DNA of 64,000 nucleotides from DATATB01 sp036268995 (GTDB lineage Bacteria; Planctomycetota; Planctomycetia; Pirellulales; PNKZ01), in NCBI GenBank assembly GCA_036268995.1, contig DATATB010000025.1:48281-112280 (forward strand). Direction: 5' to 3'. Under the pieces are notes generated by a model. The model did not search any database, was not told the DNA's origin, and was given only the letters and a program-made list of their open reading frames with translations. Positions 26,028 through 35,810 of this stretch are shown here, piece by piece (positions within the stretch are counted from its first letter, which is position 1; each line of letters starts with the position of its first letter). Made by a program: the position numbers and the translations under genes.

Positions 26028-27971
26028 TCAGTTATTTTCGCTGTCATTCGAGCCGCCGGGCACGCGTTGGCGGGGAGAGGCGAGCAGCGATTCGAGCAGG
26101 CTGGGGTCGGGCGGTTTGGTGAGATGATAGTCGAAACCGGCGTCGAAGGAGCGTTGGCGATCGGCCTCCTGGCCATAGCCGGTGACGGCCGCAATCACGA
26201 TGCCTCGCGCCGAGGGCTCGGCTCGCAGCCATTTGGCGACGTCGTAGCCGCTCATGCCAGGCATGCCGATGTCGAGAAAGATGATCTCGGGCTGAAAGTG
26301 CCGTACCGTTTCCAAGGCCGCCTCGCCGCCAAAAGCCGTTTGCACGTCGTGGCCCCAGGCCTTGAGCAGCGCGCTGATCGTGACGGCCGCATCCACGTTG
26401 TCGTCGACGACCAGGATGCGACGCCGGGGCGGCGGGCGCTTTTGCCCAGATTCTGTCGGCTTCGCGACCGGGGCGCTGGCCTTGGAAACGGGCAGCCGCA
26501 CGACGAATTCGCTTCCCTGATTGATGCCCGCACTGGAAGCCGAAACGGAACCGCCGTGCATTTCCACGATTCGTTTGACCACCGTCAGTCCGATGCCCAA
26601 GCCGCCTTGCGAACGATCCAATGAATTGTCGGCTTGGACAAACAGGTTGAAGACTTTGGGGAGCACGTGCGGCGCGATGCCGATGCCCGGGTCTCGCACG
26701 CGCACGATGGCTTCGTCGCCTTCACGCTGGACCGAAAGCCAGATCTGGCTGGGCGTGGCCGTGTACTTGGCGGCGTTGTTCAGCAGGTTGCTAATCACCT
26801 GCGAGAGGCGCAGACGATCGGCATCAACGAGGACCGGCCGCGCCGGCAACGACAACATCAGCTCGTGACCACGCGCGTCGATCGTGCTCTGGGTTTCTTC
26901 CACGGCATGACGCACGACGCCGGCTAGCTCGATCGCCTGCTTCTTGAAGGCGAGTTTGCCGGTAATCACGCGCGAGACGTCCAACAGGTCGTCGACGAGC
27001 CGCACGAGGTGCACGACCTGGCGCTCCATCAGGTCGGTAATTTGCTTCACGGCGGCGAGATCGGCGCTCCGCAACTTCAGGACTTGCAGGCCGTTGCTGA
27101 TCGGAGCGAGCGGGTTGCGCAGCTCGTGAGCGAGCATTGCCAGGAATTCGTTTTTCTGGCGGTCCGCGACTTCCAGCGCCTCGCTCTTGCGCTTTTCCGT
27201 CAAATCGCGAATGACTTTGGCGAAACCGAGCAGGGTGCCCTGTTCATCGTACAGTGCCGTGAGGACGACGCTGGCCCAAAACAGCGTGCGATCTTTTCGC
27301 ACGCGCCAGCCTTCGCTCTCCATGCTGCCTTGCGACAAGGCCGTTTCCAGCGCACGCTGCGGCTTGCCGTCGCGCACGTCTTCCGAAGTGTAAAAGCACG
27401 AGAAGTGCTGGCCGATAATTTCGCTGGCGGAGTAGCCCTTGATCCGCTGGGCGCCGTTGTTCCAACTGGTCACGTGGCCCGACGAATCCAGCAAGAACAT
27501 GGCGTAGTCTTTGACATTTTCCACCAGCAGCCGAAAACGTTGCTCGCTGCGGCGCAGGGCTTCTTCCGCTTGTTTTCGCTCGGTCAGGTCGCGCGTGATT
27601 TTCAGGAACCCGCGCAGTCTGCCATCGGGCTCGACGACGCGCGTGATCACGACATTGGCCCAGAACTGAGTTCCGTCCTTGCGCACGCGCCAGCCCTCGT
27701 CTTCGAACCGGCCATCGCGAATCGCCAGCTCCAGCTCCTGCTCTGGCCAACGCGTGGCGATGGCGTCGGGCGTATAGAATTGCGAGAAGTGCTTGCCCAC
27801 GATTTCGTGGGCGGCGTAGCCCTTGATGCGCTCGGCGCCCGCATTCCAGCTTTTGATGATGCCCGCTGGGCTAAGCATGAAGATCGCGTAGTCGCGCACG
27901 CCGGCGACCAACTGGATGAAATGTTCCTCGACCCCGTTCGAGGATTCCGGGCTCTCATTCTCAGCGGGCAT
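26028..27971 (-). CDS. Cytoplasmic hybrid histidine kinase: PAS-PAS-HisKA-HATPase-receiver
   Basis: A 647-residue signalling protein without membrane segments. PAS1 (about 18-130) and PAS2 (about 143-255) are strikingly alike (SWNAGAERIKGY and SWNNGAQRIKGY; EGWRVRKD in both), pointing to an internal duplication. The HisKA box has H282 (LAHELRNPLAP). The HATPase domain includes NAAKYT, DPGIGIAP and GGLGIGLTVV. The C-terminal receiver has the phosphoacceptor D567 (IIFLDIGMPG). The start at 27971 has CGGAGT upstream. No dedicated response regulator is adjacent. A REC fused to the kinase usually tunes phosphorelay; the PAS ligand is unknown. Confidence 0.93.
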   Translation of the reverse strand: MPAENESPESSNGVEEHFIQLVAGVRDYAIFMLSPAGIIKSWNAGAERIKGYAAHEIVGKHFSQFYTPDAIATRWPEQELELAIRDGRFEDEGWRVRKDGTQFWANVVITRVVEPDGRLRGFLKITRDLTERKQAEEALRRSEQRFRLLVENVKDYAMFLLDSSGHVTSWNNGAQRIKGYSASEIIGQHFSCFYTSEDVRDGKPQRALETALSQGSMESEGWRVRKDRTLFWASVVLTALYDEQGTLLGFAKVIRDLTEKRKSEALEVADRQKNEFLAMLAHELRNPLAPISNGLQVLKLRSADLAAVKQITDLMERQVVHLVRLVDDLLDVSRVITGKLAFKKQAIELAGVVRHAVEETQSTIDARGHELMLSLPARPVLVDADRLRLSQVISNLLNNAAKYTATPSQIWLSVQREGDEAIVRVRDPGIGIAPHVLPKVFNLFVQADNSLDRSQGGLGIGLTVVKRIVEMHGGSVSASSAGINQGSEFVVRLPVSKASAPVAKPTESGQKRPPPRRRILVVDDNVDAAVTISALLKAWGHDVQTAFGGEAALETVRHFQPEIIFLDIGMPGMSGYDVAKWLRAEPSARGIVIAAVTGYGQEADRQRSFDAGFDYHLTKPPDPSLLESLLASPRQRVPGGSNDSENN

Positions 27972-28046
27972 GCAGCGACTCCGTAGATGTACCTTCAGGC
28001 TACGCACTGCCCTTCGCGGGGTCAAACGCGGCGGCAGGCGAAAGGC

Positions 28047-29369
28047 CTAGCGCGGGACCGGAAGCATTTGAGCGGCTGGTGGCAGGGAGGATCGCCAGGA
28101 CCAGGCGCCGGGTTCGCGGATGCGTAGCAGCCAGACGACGCCGAGCGAACGCAGCAGCCAGCTTGCGAAAAAGCAGCCATAGTAGAGCTCGAGCGGAATG
28201 GCACCGGCCGGAAAGAACGCGCGTGCGGCCCACGCGAACGCGTAACCGCCGACGACCGTGCTGGCGGCGTACGCCAGGCTGGTGCAGGCGAAATAGCAGG
28301 CGATGAACGGTGACCGGTCGGCCGGATCGGCCAGCTTGAGCATTAGGTTCGGCAGGCAGATGTTGATGCCGGCGTACGCGCCCCAGCAGAAAAAAGCGCC
28401 GAACAGCCAGTTCGGCTCGGCAGGCGAGGCCGCCAGAAAAAACAGCGGCCCGCAGGCCACGACGATCTGGCTGCACACCAGCACCGGCTGATTGCCGTAG
28501 CGATCGCTCAGCCGGCCGGCCAGCAGACTGGCGCCGGCCTGCACGCCTTGCATCAGCGTGCGCATCAGCGACTGGCTGAAAAGGCCGACGCCCAAGACGG
28601 ATTTTGGAAAGATGCTCTGCGGACTTTGGGTCAGGCCGTTGAAGCACGAGAACCAGCAGCCGAAGGCCAGCAGACGGCGAAAATTGTCGTCGGCAAATGG
28701 GCGCACGAGCGAAGGCCAGGCGAAGGCCGCCGGTGGCTTGTGGGGCGCGGGGCCAAACGATGCGGGCATCAGCGCCAGCGGCACCAGCGACAACAGCAGG
28801 CAGCCGGCCCCGATGCCGCCCATCACAAAGTAAGCCACCAGCGGAGCGCCCACGTGCGTGTGTTTCCAGTGGTCGACCCAGGCGCCGCTGGCCCAGAGCG
28901 TGGGCATCAGGGCCACGAGTTGCCAGACCTGGCGACGCGCGAAGTAGCGGCCGCGGATGCGCAGCGGCACGACGTCGGCAAACCACGACCAGAGCGCCAC
29001 GGTGCCGATGTACTCGAACAGTTGATGCACGCAAAGCAGTGCGATGAGCGCGGCCACGGGATGCGAGAGACGCTCGTCCGCCCAGCCGATCGCCGGCAGG
29101 GCCAACAGCAATAGATAGGCAGTCAGCAGCATGGCCAGGCAGGTGCGCTTGGCACTGCCGCCGATGTGGATCAACACGGGAGCCACGAGCCGCAACAGGC
29201 CGACCACGGCGGGAACCGCCAGCAGCAGGCTGATGTGTTCGCTGCCGGCGCCCAGGTCGAGGGCCAGATAGACTACCAGCGTGCCGCTGGTCAGAGCGGT
29301 GCCGATCGACCAGCAGGCGCCATTCACATGGCCCCAAGCCAGGGCAGACCGACGTCGGCAAGCGGGCAT
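28047..29369 (-). CDS. MFS transporter
   Basis: A 440-residue protein with about 12 membrane segments. It has the loop 2-3 and cytoplasmic RGRYFARRQ motifs and a C-terminal half with GRLSDRYGNQPVL, a good MFS signature. ATG 29369 has GGGAGG upstream and removes a non-hydrophobic extension starting at 29417. The GSEHISLLLAVPAVVGLLRL segment resembles planctomycete MFS proteins of unknown substrate. Its stop lies 75 bp before the histidine kinase start; whether the two are linked is unclear. Confidence 0.88.
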   Translation of the reverse strand: MPACRRRSALAWGHVNGACWSIGTALTSGTLVVYLALDLGAGSEHISLLLAVPAVVGLLRLVAPVLIHIGGSAKRTCLAMLLTAYLLLLALPAIGWADERLSHPVAALIALLCVHQLFEYIGTVALWSWFADVVPLRIRGRYFARRQVWQLVALMPTLWASGAWVDHWKHTHVGAPLVAYFVMGGIGAGCLLLSLVPLALMPASFGPAPHKPPAAFAWPSLVRPFADDNFRRLLAFGCWFSCFNGLTQSPQSIFPKSVLGVGLFSQSLMRTLMQGVQAGASLLAGRLSDRYGNQPVLVCSQIVVACGPLFFLAASPAEPNWLFGAFFCWGAYAGINICLPNLMLKLADPADRSPFIACYFACTSLAYAASTVVGGYAFAWAARAFFPAGAIPLELYYGCFFASWLLRSLGVVWLLRIREPGAWSWRSSLPPAAQMLPVPR

Positions 29370-29512
29370 ACGGCCCTCCCGGCCGCGGGACACTTCCGGC
29401 GGCGCGATGCACGACACGCAACGCCGGCATTATGACACGCGGAATCAGTGCTGCAACTTTTTGCAGAACGGGCGCAAGGTTGCGCCGAGGAAAGGGCACA
29501 TGAATGTGCCGG

Positions 29513-32500
29513 CTACTTGGGAGGCAGCTGCACGTCTTTGGCGGCCGGCGGTGCGGCAGCGGGCGCCGCGGGGGGCGGAGCCGCGGCGGGCGCGTCGTCG
29601 GTTTGCGGCTCGGCTCCCGTGTCGGCTACAAGGAAGCCGGCCCAAAAGAAGGGATGGCCGGCCTTGGGCGGGTCGGCGGCAGCCGATTTGTGCAGCCGCG
29701 GTTCTAAGGCCGGGTCGAGCGTGGTATCGGACACCAGCAGCACGCTGCGCTGCCAGGCATCGGATGCGGTGGTGTGCGGCAACTCTTGGGCGAACTCGCG
29801 CACGAGGTCGATGCTGCTTTGTCCGCCGGTGCGCCAGCGGCTGATGAGCACCGTGCGGGCGCCGGTCGACATCAGCCCCAGCACGGAATAGAACATGTCC
29901 GCGCCGGCGGCCGACCGCTTGAGCGAGTTTTCGGCCGAAGTGTGATAGCCGGGCAACATGATCTGATCGGGCCGGCTCAACGGCACGTCGAACCAGCTCG
30001 CCAGCGTGCTGCCGGGCGAGTTGTGATCCAGCGGAATCGGCGACCAGGCGTAATGGCCTTCGGACGGCGGGATTTCGGCCAAGACGATCAGCCGCTTGAA
30101 GAGCGTGGCGTACAGGCTGGACGGAACGTTCAAACGGCCCTTGATGGCCACCGCTCCGGGGATGCGGCGCTCGATTTCCTCAAAAGCCCCGCCGGGGATG
30201 TCGCCCGTGTCGTTGGGGTACAGCCGGCCGAGCACGACGGCCATGTTCTGGTCGGGCTTGCGGGGCCGCGTTTCGCCCACCGCCAGGCCCACCGTGGGCG
30301 CGTAACGCACGCGCAGCTTGGTGATCAGCGTGGCAGTGCCGTTCTTGTCGGGCACTTGCAACGCCTCGAACGGCACGTACCAGAGGATATTGTCCGGCAC
30401 GATGACCAGTTCTTTGAAGCTGTAGGGGAGCGTAACCTTCGAGTCCTTCATGATCAGCTCGAGGATCTCGCGCCCCGGCTTCAGCCAGCGCGTGTCGGCC
30501 AGCTCGACCGGCCGCAGCTCCTTGTTCTGCTCGAAATTGCCCCAGTCGCGCAGCAGCGTGGTCACCTGGCGCTGGATCGATTGCGGCGAGGCAAGAGTCC
30601 AGTACCCATATTTGTCGTTGGTCAGCAGAAAAGCCCAGGTCTGGTTCGAGGTGCAGAAGAACGCCAGCAGGGCTTGCCCGGGAGCCAGGGCCTTTTGCAC
30701 ATCCTTGGTCGGTCGAAACGGCGGAAAGACGAGATTGCACGGTTCGCGCCGCAGGGCCATTTCGCGCAGGATGATTTCCTGTTGAGCGCTGGTTTCGCCT
30801 AGCTTCAGTAGTTTCGATTCCTGGGTTTTGGTCACGACCGGGTCGTCGGACACCAGCGGCATGGCGTCGAGTTCGGACCGCAGCTTGGCGGACTGCGCGG
30901 AAAGCTGGTCATAGCCGGCGAAGCGGACCAGCAAGTCTTGCCGTTGGAGTTTGGCCGGCTGATCGAGATTTTCGATTGGGCCTTCGAGCAGCCAACGCAG
31001 GTTCAAGAGCCGGCCGCCCATTTCCAGCGAACTATAAAAGCGGTGCCGCCGCGCGAGATCGGCGATCTCCAACGCCCGCTCGTGCTCTTTGCGGGCCATG
31101 GCAATCGTGAACCACGTTTCGTAGCTCAAGGGATGCGGCACCATCATTACCGTGAGCGATTCGATCGGGTCGACGAGCCAATCGGCCGGCGTGGGATCGC
31201 GCAGCACCGAGCCGTAAACTTCCATCGCCACGCGCGGGCTCGAGCCGCCGCTGCTGGAAGTGGCCAGCCGATCGGCCAGGGCAATCTGAAAGAGCCACAG
31301 CGAGCCGGTCCGCTGAAAGTTCATGGCCAGCGCCAGCGCCGCATTGCCGTCGGTCAGGTCGGCCTGCTGGAACAGGGCCAAGGCATTCACGTAATTGAGC
31401 CGCGCGCCGAACCGCGAGAGGTTGATGTCGCCGCGTCCGACTCCGATGCGGGCATCGTTGATCCAGTTCATGGCGGTTTTGGTCTGGCCGGTGACGCAGG
31501 CGTTTTCGGCCAGCATCGTCATCAGCGAAACCATCAATTGCCGCGAACCCTGGCGCTGGGCCCATTGGGTTGCCATCGGCAGCAGCGGATACACGCCTTT
31601 CTCGTTGGCCACCATGTGCGTGATGTAGCCCCAACGAAAAGCCTCTTCCAGCACGCCGGGATCGTAGTAATTGACGGCCGAATACGTGGCTTCGGCAAAC
31701 AACTTGCCGGCGGTGGCGAAGTCGCTGCCGATGAGCGCCAGGCGCCCCAGCTCGAGCAGGGCGACGCTGGTGAGCGGATGATCGTATTCGCCGCCGGCGA
31801 CGATGGCTCGTTCGTAAGCGGTCTTGGCCTGCGCGTCTTTTCCACAAGCGGCGAAGGCGGCGCCCAATTGCAGGTCGATCCAGGCCTCGGTCCAATGATT
31901 CGGTTGACCCGGCCGGCGCGAGAGCAAGGCGATCAGCTCGTTGTGCAGCGGATCGTAGGCCGAGGCCGGGCCCATCAACTCGCGGCGGCGGCGCATGGCC
32001 AGGACCGTGCAGCGCACGATCTCTTGCGCGTTGATCGGAAACAAGATCGGATTCTGCACGACGCCGCCGCGCATGACGGCCATGCTGTTGTTCACCTGCC
32101 CCTGGCTGATGAGATTCTTGTCGGGGTAGGCTCCCAGTCGAAAGCTGCGCTGCGACCGGCCCCAGGGCACCACCGCCAGGCTGCCGGCGCCGGCCGGTCG
32201 AATACTCGAGGGAAACTGGACGCGGATCATCCAGTTGTAAAAGGCCGAGTACAACTGCAGGGCCGCCGTGTATTGATCGAAGGCCTGCGGGAACTTGCCG
32301 AGTTGGTAGTAGCACTCGCCGGTCATCGTGTGGTAGCAGATCGAGTCGATCCAGCTACTCGTTGTGTTCTTGATGCCGCCGCGCCCTTCGCTGATGAAGG
32401 CGCCCAGCGCCGAGCGGTAGTCGCCGTCGTAATAGACGTTGAGCGTGGCGAAATACGCCGGCGTAGGCACGGTGCGGGTAAAACCGAAACCACCGCCGCC

Positions 32501-32701
32501 CATGGCACTGCCGAGCGCAGCGCCGGTCGTTCCGCCGATGGCACCGCCCGAAGTGCCCGTGGCGGCGCCGTTTTGTGCCGCCAGCGGAGTTTGGGCGCAG
32601 AACAATGCGAGAATAGCCGTGATGGCTGCCAACCACCGGCGGCGGAAGTGCGCGACAGCATCCATCGATTCAACCGCTAGAGCGCCGGCGCTGGGCTGCA
32701 T
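29513..32701 (-). CDS. Large exported TPR/CHAT-like protein with degenerate CHAT domain
   Basis: A 1062-residue protein. The start at 32701 has AGGA 9 nt upstream; ATG 32665 would give a shorter signal peptide (RRWLAAITAILALFCAQTPLAAQ). A Gly-rich linker (GTSGGAIGGTTGAALGSAMGGGG) follows. Residues about 110-640 are helical TPR-like repeats. Residues about 700-1010 resemble a CHAT (caspase-like) domain, but the His-containing AtH motif reads LIVLAEIPP and the SAC motif reads QIMLPGYHTS, so the His/Cys pair seems missing. The C terminus is Ala/Pro-rich. It probably acts as a periplasmic or surface scaffold. Confidence 0.75.
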   Translation of the reverse strand: MQPSAGALAVESMDAVAHFRRRWLAAITAILALFCAQTPLAAQNGAATGTSGGAIGGTTGAALGSAMGGGGFGFTRTVPTPAYFATLNVYYDGDYRSALGAFISEGRGGIKNTTSSWIDSICYHTMTGECYYQLGKFPQAFDQYTAALQLYSAFYNWMIRVQFPSSIRPAGAGSLAVVPWGRSQRSFRLGAYPDKNLISQGQVNNSMAVMRGGVVQNPILFPINAQEIVRCTVLAMRRRRELMGPASAYDPLHNELIALLSRRPGQPNHWTEAWIDLQLGAAFAACGKDAQAKTAYERAIVAGGEYDHPLTSVALLELGRLALIGSDFATAGKLFAEATYSAVNYYDPGVLEEAFRWGYITHMVANEKGVYPLLPMATQWAQRQGSRQLMVSLMTMLAENACVTGQTKTAMNWINDARIGVGRGDINLSRFGARLNYVNALALFQQADLTDGNAALALAMNFQRTGSLWLFQIALADRLATSSSGGSSPRVAMEVYGSVLRDPTPADWLVDPIESLTVMMVPHPLSYETWFTIAMARKEHERALEIADLARRHRFYSSLEMGGRLLNLRWLLEGPIENLDQPAKLQRQDLLVRFAGYDQLSAQSAKLRSELDAMPLVSDDPVVTKTQESKLLKLGETSAQQEIILREMALRREPCNLVFPPFRPTKDVQKALAPGQALLAFFCTSNQTWAFLLTNDKYGYWTLASPQSIQRQVTTLLRDWGNFEQNKELRPVELADTRWLKPGREILELIMKDSKVTLPYSFKELVIVPDNILWYVPFEALQVPDKNGTATLITKLRVRYAPTVGLAVGETRPRKPDQNMAVVLGRLYPNDTGDIPGGAFEEIERRIPGAVAIKGRLNVPSSLYATLFKRLIVLAEIPPSEGHYAWSPIPLDHNSPGSTLASWFDVPLSRPDQIMLPGYHTSAENSLKRSAAGADMFYSVLGLMSTGARTVLISRWRTGGQSSIDLVREFAQELPHTTASDAWQRSVLLVSDTTLDPALEPRLHKSAAADPPKAGHPFFWAGFLVADTGAEPQTDDAPAAAPPPAAPAAAPPAAKDVQLPPK

Positions 32702-33079
32702 CGACGCGGTTCCTGAGCTGTTGTGGGTGCCAACCGTTGAGAAGGTCGCCGGCAAGCGTTACCGCCGTGGGAATTAGGGAAACCCGGCGTCCTGGAAACC
32801 ACGCCGGCAATCACGCTTTGCGGGTAGCTGTCAGCCGTCAACATACAATGATAACTGCCCGGCGGCAAAATACCGCATGCAGCAGCCAGCCAGCGGACAA
32901 TCCGGGGGGTAAACGGGACCGGCTGTGCTAAGACTTTCCGATTATTAGGAAAATGCCAAAGTTTCCGTCTCTGAGGGGCCGATAACGATGGCTGACAATT
33001 TGTCATCGGCCGCCAACGTACGAGCGGCCGTGGGAAGCGGCTCGGTCGACCAGCGCTGCGATTTGCAGGAGACGATCGG
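32702..33079. other. Divergent intergenic region
   Basis: This region separates the CHAT-like gene (leftward) from a small lipoprotein gene (rightward) and should hold both promoters. Apart from the 13-bp palindrome at 32993-33005, no coding or RNA feature is recognised. Confidence 0.5.
32993..33005. promoter_or_regulatory. Palindrome TGACAATTTGTCA, possible operator
   Basis: A 13-bp palindrome (TGACA-N3-TGTCA) 74 bp before the lipoprotein ATG. A matching site, differing at one base, lies upstream of the small secreted protein at 44082. The two may be bound by the same regulator. Confidence 0.4.
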
Positions 33080-33433
33080 ATGGAAACCGTCGGAACGCGT
33101 CGGAACTGGATGGCGTGGTGGATTGCAGCCGCGCTAGTCGCCAGTTGCACCGGATGCCAGCTCGACGTGGGCGGCCAAACGCTGCCCAGCCCCTGGTGGT
33201 ACACCGACGACGTCCAGTATTTCCCGCCGGGCCCGGAATTCAAGCTTTCGCGTGAAGCAGCGGCCATGCAAGCAGCCAAGAGCAATGCGGACTTGTCCGG
33301 CCAGCCCAATGGCCCGGCACCCGCGGGCGGCGCGCCCGGAGGGGCACCGCCGCCGGCTCCTGGAGCCGTGGCACCGCTGCCCGGTGGCGCCGCAGCACCC
33401 TTGCCGGGCGGCGCCGCACCGGCCGGCACTTAG
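33080..33433 (+). CDS. Small Pro/Gly/Ala-rich lipoprotein candidate
   Basis: A 117-residue protein. AGGAG 8 nt upstream supports the ATG. The N terminus has a basic-hydrophobic signal (RRNWMAWWIAAALVASC); VASC could be a lipobox, with Cys about residue 23 as the lipidated residue. The mature part begins QLDVGGQTLPSPWWYTDDVQYFPPGPEF, then becomes low complexity (APAGGAPGGAPPPAPG, PLPGGAAAPLPGGAA). The tail is likely extended in the envelope. Function unknown; it is divergent from the CHAT-like gene. Confidence 0.7.
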   Translation: METVGTRRNWMAWWIAAALVASCTGCQLDVGGQTLPSPWWYTDDVQYFPPGPEFKLSREAAAMQAAKSNADLSGQPNGPAPAGGAPGGAPPPAPGAVAPLPGGAAAPLPGGAAPAGT

Positions 33434-33714
33434 TCGGCCGGCCGAATCGGTCCACGACAAGCAATTCTTTTTGTTTCAGCGCTACAAAGCTAATTTTGTC
33501 GGAGTGTCGGCCACGCGGTTCTGGTTAAAAGCCATGAGCCGGTGGTGACATTCGGGGGGGACGGCACCTTCGCTCCTGGCGTCCAACGCAGATGACCGGA
33601 GACGGTCATGATGCGTTGGGCGTCAGTTGCGAAGGCGTCATACCGCGGTGAGTCGCCGCCAGCGATCCTCGCGGCCCACATCGAACTCACGCCATGCTTC
33701 AGCCGAGGGCAACG

Positions 33715-34101
33715 ATGGATCAGGCCGAACTTTTCAAAACCATGCACGAGGTCGCCAACGATATCCTGCTATGGATTGGGTTCGGCACGCTGGCGGGGCT
33801 GTTGGCCAAGGCCATCATGCCCGGCCGCGATCCTGGTGGCGCGGTGGCGACTCTTTTGATGGGTATTGGCGGCAGCGTGATCGGCTCGGGCGTGCTGACC
33901 TACTTCTGGGAAGGCCATCGCGTGACGCCGATCAGTCCGGAAGGCTTTGTCGTGGCCACGGCCGGCGCCTTTGTGCTCTTATTCTTCTACCGTTTTTTCC
34001 GCCGCGACCAATACATCGAAGGCGAGTCGCCGCGCAAGCCCTTCTATGCCCGCGGCGGCGCCCGTGGCCGCGGCAAGCGCGAAGTGATTATCGAAGAGTG
34101 A
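33715..34101 (+). CDS. GlsB/YeaQ/YmgE-family small membrane protein
   Basis: A 128-residue protein with three membrane segments (about 13-32, 39-56 and 72-90). The family hallmark GFGTLAGLLAKAIMPGRDPGG appears, with GIGGSVIGSG following. The ATG at 33715 follows GAGGG by 5 nt. These stress-associated proteins were once called 'transglycosylase-associated'; their role is unclear. The tail (RKPFYARGGARGRGKREVIIEE) is basic, then acidic, and not usual for the family. Confidence 0.85.
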   Translation: MDQAELFKTMHEVANDILLWIGFGTLAGLLAKAIMPGRDPGGAVATLLMGIGGSVIGSGVLTYFWEGHRVTPISPEGFVVATAGAFVLLFFYRFFRRDQYIEGESPRKPFYARGGARGRGKREVIIEE

Positions 34102-34114
34102 AAGTGGCCGCTTT

Positions 34115-35236
34115 CTATCGACTCGCGCCCTTCAGGCAGGCTCGGGCCAGTCGCGAGAGGCGCAAGAGCTGCGCTCGCGGGCCGGCGGGGGCAAAATGCG
34201 TGTAACGGTAGCCGATTTCCAGCGACGTTCGCCAATAGCGCTTCACGTCGACTGAGCCGGGGCCCAGATCGAACGTGTGATCGCCCCGCTGGAAACTATC
34301 GGCCAGCATTCGTGCCATGAGCACGTGGCCGGCGCCCTCTCTGGCGACATTGGAATCGTAGCCTGCCCGCAGGCCGAATACGTGGCCGCGGTAGCAGTAG
34401 TTGTAAGCAAAAGCCGCGGGCTGGCCGCCGACGTAAAGTAAGTTCACATCTGCTGCGCCCGCGTGTACGGCCGCCGCGTGGGCATCCCGCAGGTAGTCGC
34501 GGACCGCGTCGTGCGACAACGTTGTGCCGCTGGTCGACGAGCCTTGCCAGCTAGAGCGGGCCAGCGCCTCGCACTCGTTGTAAAGATCCCAGCGCGGATC
34601 GGCCTGGCCATCGGCGGCGCCCAAGGGCCGGTAGCGAATGAATTCAACGGTGCCATGCGCCGCCAACTTTTTCTCGGCCCGGCGAACGTTGTTGCGCCAA
34701 CGGCTGTCGAGGCTGGCCCAATATTCGTCCCAAGTGGATCGCAAGTCGACGATCGAGGCCTCGTTCCAAGGCTGCTCGTAAGCGCACAGGCCGAGCGATT
34801 GCATGGTGTGCGAAGTGCGGCCGGCATCGGCGCCGTCGCGATGCACCCAGCGCAGATCGACCACGTCCCAATCGCGATGGGTGCGATGGACATGATCCAA
34901 GCCTGCCAGCAGCGTGGCGGTGGGCTGCGGGCCGACGGGGCCAAAAAACGTCCCCCAATCGTGCAGCGGGTACGTCAGCACGCGCATCGTCCCGAGGCGC
35001 GTGCGTTCTTCACGCACCACCAGTGGCATGATCCCAAGTGGGCCATCGCTGTCCAACGCCACGAGCACCCGCAGCCGCTGGCTGGCGCCAAAGTGTCGCC
35101 AGTAGGTTTCGAACCAGTCGGGCGATTGAAAGAAGTTGGCGCCGCGGGTGTCGGTCAACAGATGCCGCCACACCAGGCGGTAGCCGGCCAGTTGCTCAGG
35201 GTCGTTGATTTCGAGGACTTGCACGGTTGGCGTCAC
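34115..35236 (-). CDS. GNAT/CelD-like (FemAB-fold) N-acetyltransferase
   Basis: A 373-residue protein. The N-terminal part (VQVLEINDPEQLAGY, FFQSPDWFETYWRHFG, GIMPLVVREE) and the C-terminal GNAT core (LLYVGGQPAAFAYNYCYRGHVFGLRAGYDSNV, GAGHVLMARMLADSFQ, FDLGPGSVDVKRYW) are those of the BcsL/CelD-type double-GNAT proteins found near polysaccharide genes. Acetyl- or aminoacyl-transfer to a cell-surface sugar is plausible. The start GTG at 35234-35236 was chosen because the family homology begins there; an in-frame ATG at 35332 gives a poor extension. No clear Shine-Dalgarno is present. Confidence 0.82.
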   Translation of the reverse strand: MTPTVQVLEINDPEQLAGYRLVWRHLLTDTRGANFFQSPDWFETYWRHFGASQRLRVLVALDSDGPLGIMPLVVREERTRLGTMRVLTYPLHDWGTFFGPVGPQPTATLLAGLDHVHRTHRDWDVVDLRWVHRDGADAGRTSHTMQSLGLCAYEQPWNEASIVDLRSTWDEYWASLDSRWRNNVRRAEKKLAAHGTVEFIRYRPLGAADGQADPRWDLYNECEALARSSWQGSSTSGTTLSHDAVRDYLRDAHAAAVHAGAADVNLLYVGGQPAAFAYNYCYRGHVFGLRAGYDSNVAREGAGHVLMARMLADSFQRGDHTFDLGPGSVDVKRYWRTSLEIGYRYTHFAPAGPRAQLLRLSRLARACLKGASR

Positions 35237-35470
35237 TCTTTCGCTTGATTGCAAATCTACCCCAAACCGGCGGCCCGTGGGGCCGGCACCATGCAAGGGA
35301 TGTGCCCGGCGGCCTGTGTCGAGGCGAGGCAAGCCGCGAAAGTCCTTGCAGGATTGAGGCTTAGGTTAAAAATGCAGTGCCCGTGCAAATGCCAAGACCT
35401 GCTTCGCGTTGTCGCCCGGCGGCAACGTTTCGTGGCGTTTTCTCAACGCCCCGGCCGCAGGCCGGCAAAA

Positions 35471-35661
35471 CCCTTCTCCCCCTGGGAGAAGGTGGCGGCG
35501 CAGCCGACAGTTGAGGGAACTCGCACGCTAAGGCTGGCCGTCACCAATTAGCCTCTTTGCCCGTCGGCTTGCTTCCCGGCTCCAGCTTCGCGCTCCCTCA
35601 TCCGGCCTTCGGCCACCGCTCGGCTGCGCTCGCGCCGAAGCCTTCTCCCAGGGGAAGAAGG
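35471..35661. repeat. Paired inverted copies of a CTGGGAGAAGG element
   Basis: The 35471-35520 segment (CTTCTCCCCCTGGGAGAAGG, then GCGCAGCCG and TGAGGGA) recurs in reverse complement within 35595-35661. The whole 35237-35810 region has no convincing gene; the repeat is the only feature seen. It separates the divergent GNAT and YgiQ genes. Confidence 0.55.
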
Positions 35662-35810
35662 ATTGTGCCGGCTTCGCCGGGCTTTCTTGCGGAACAACGC
35701 ATGCCTGGGTCATGTCCCGAGTGGGTGGCCGCGGCTAGAATGACGGATCGGTTGCTCGTCCGGTGATTTCAACCGGCTGGCAGCCGAAACACCCCAGGCT
35801 TCGATGTTTC

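Noticed and set aside
30938..32680. A 580-codon plus-strand open frame opposite the CHAT-like gene
   Set aside because: It has composition typical of antisense frames and no motif; the minus-strand protein has signal peptide, repeats and a coherent domain order.
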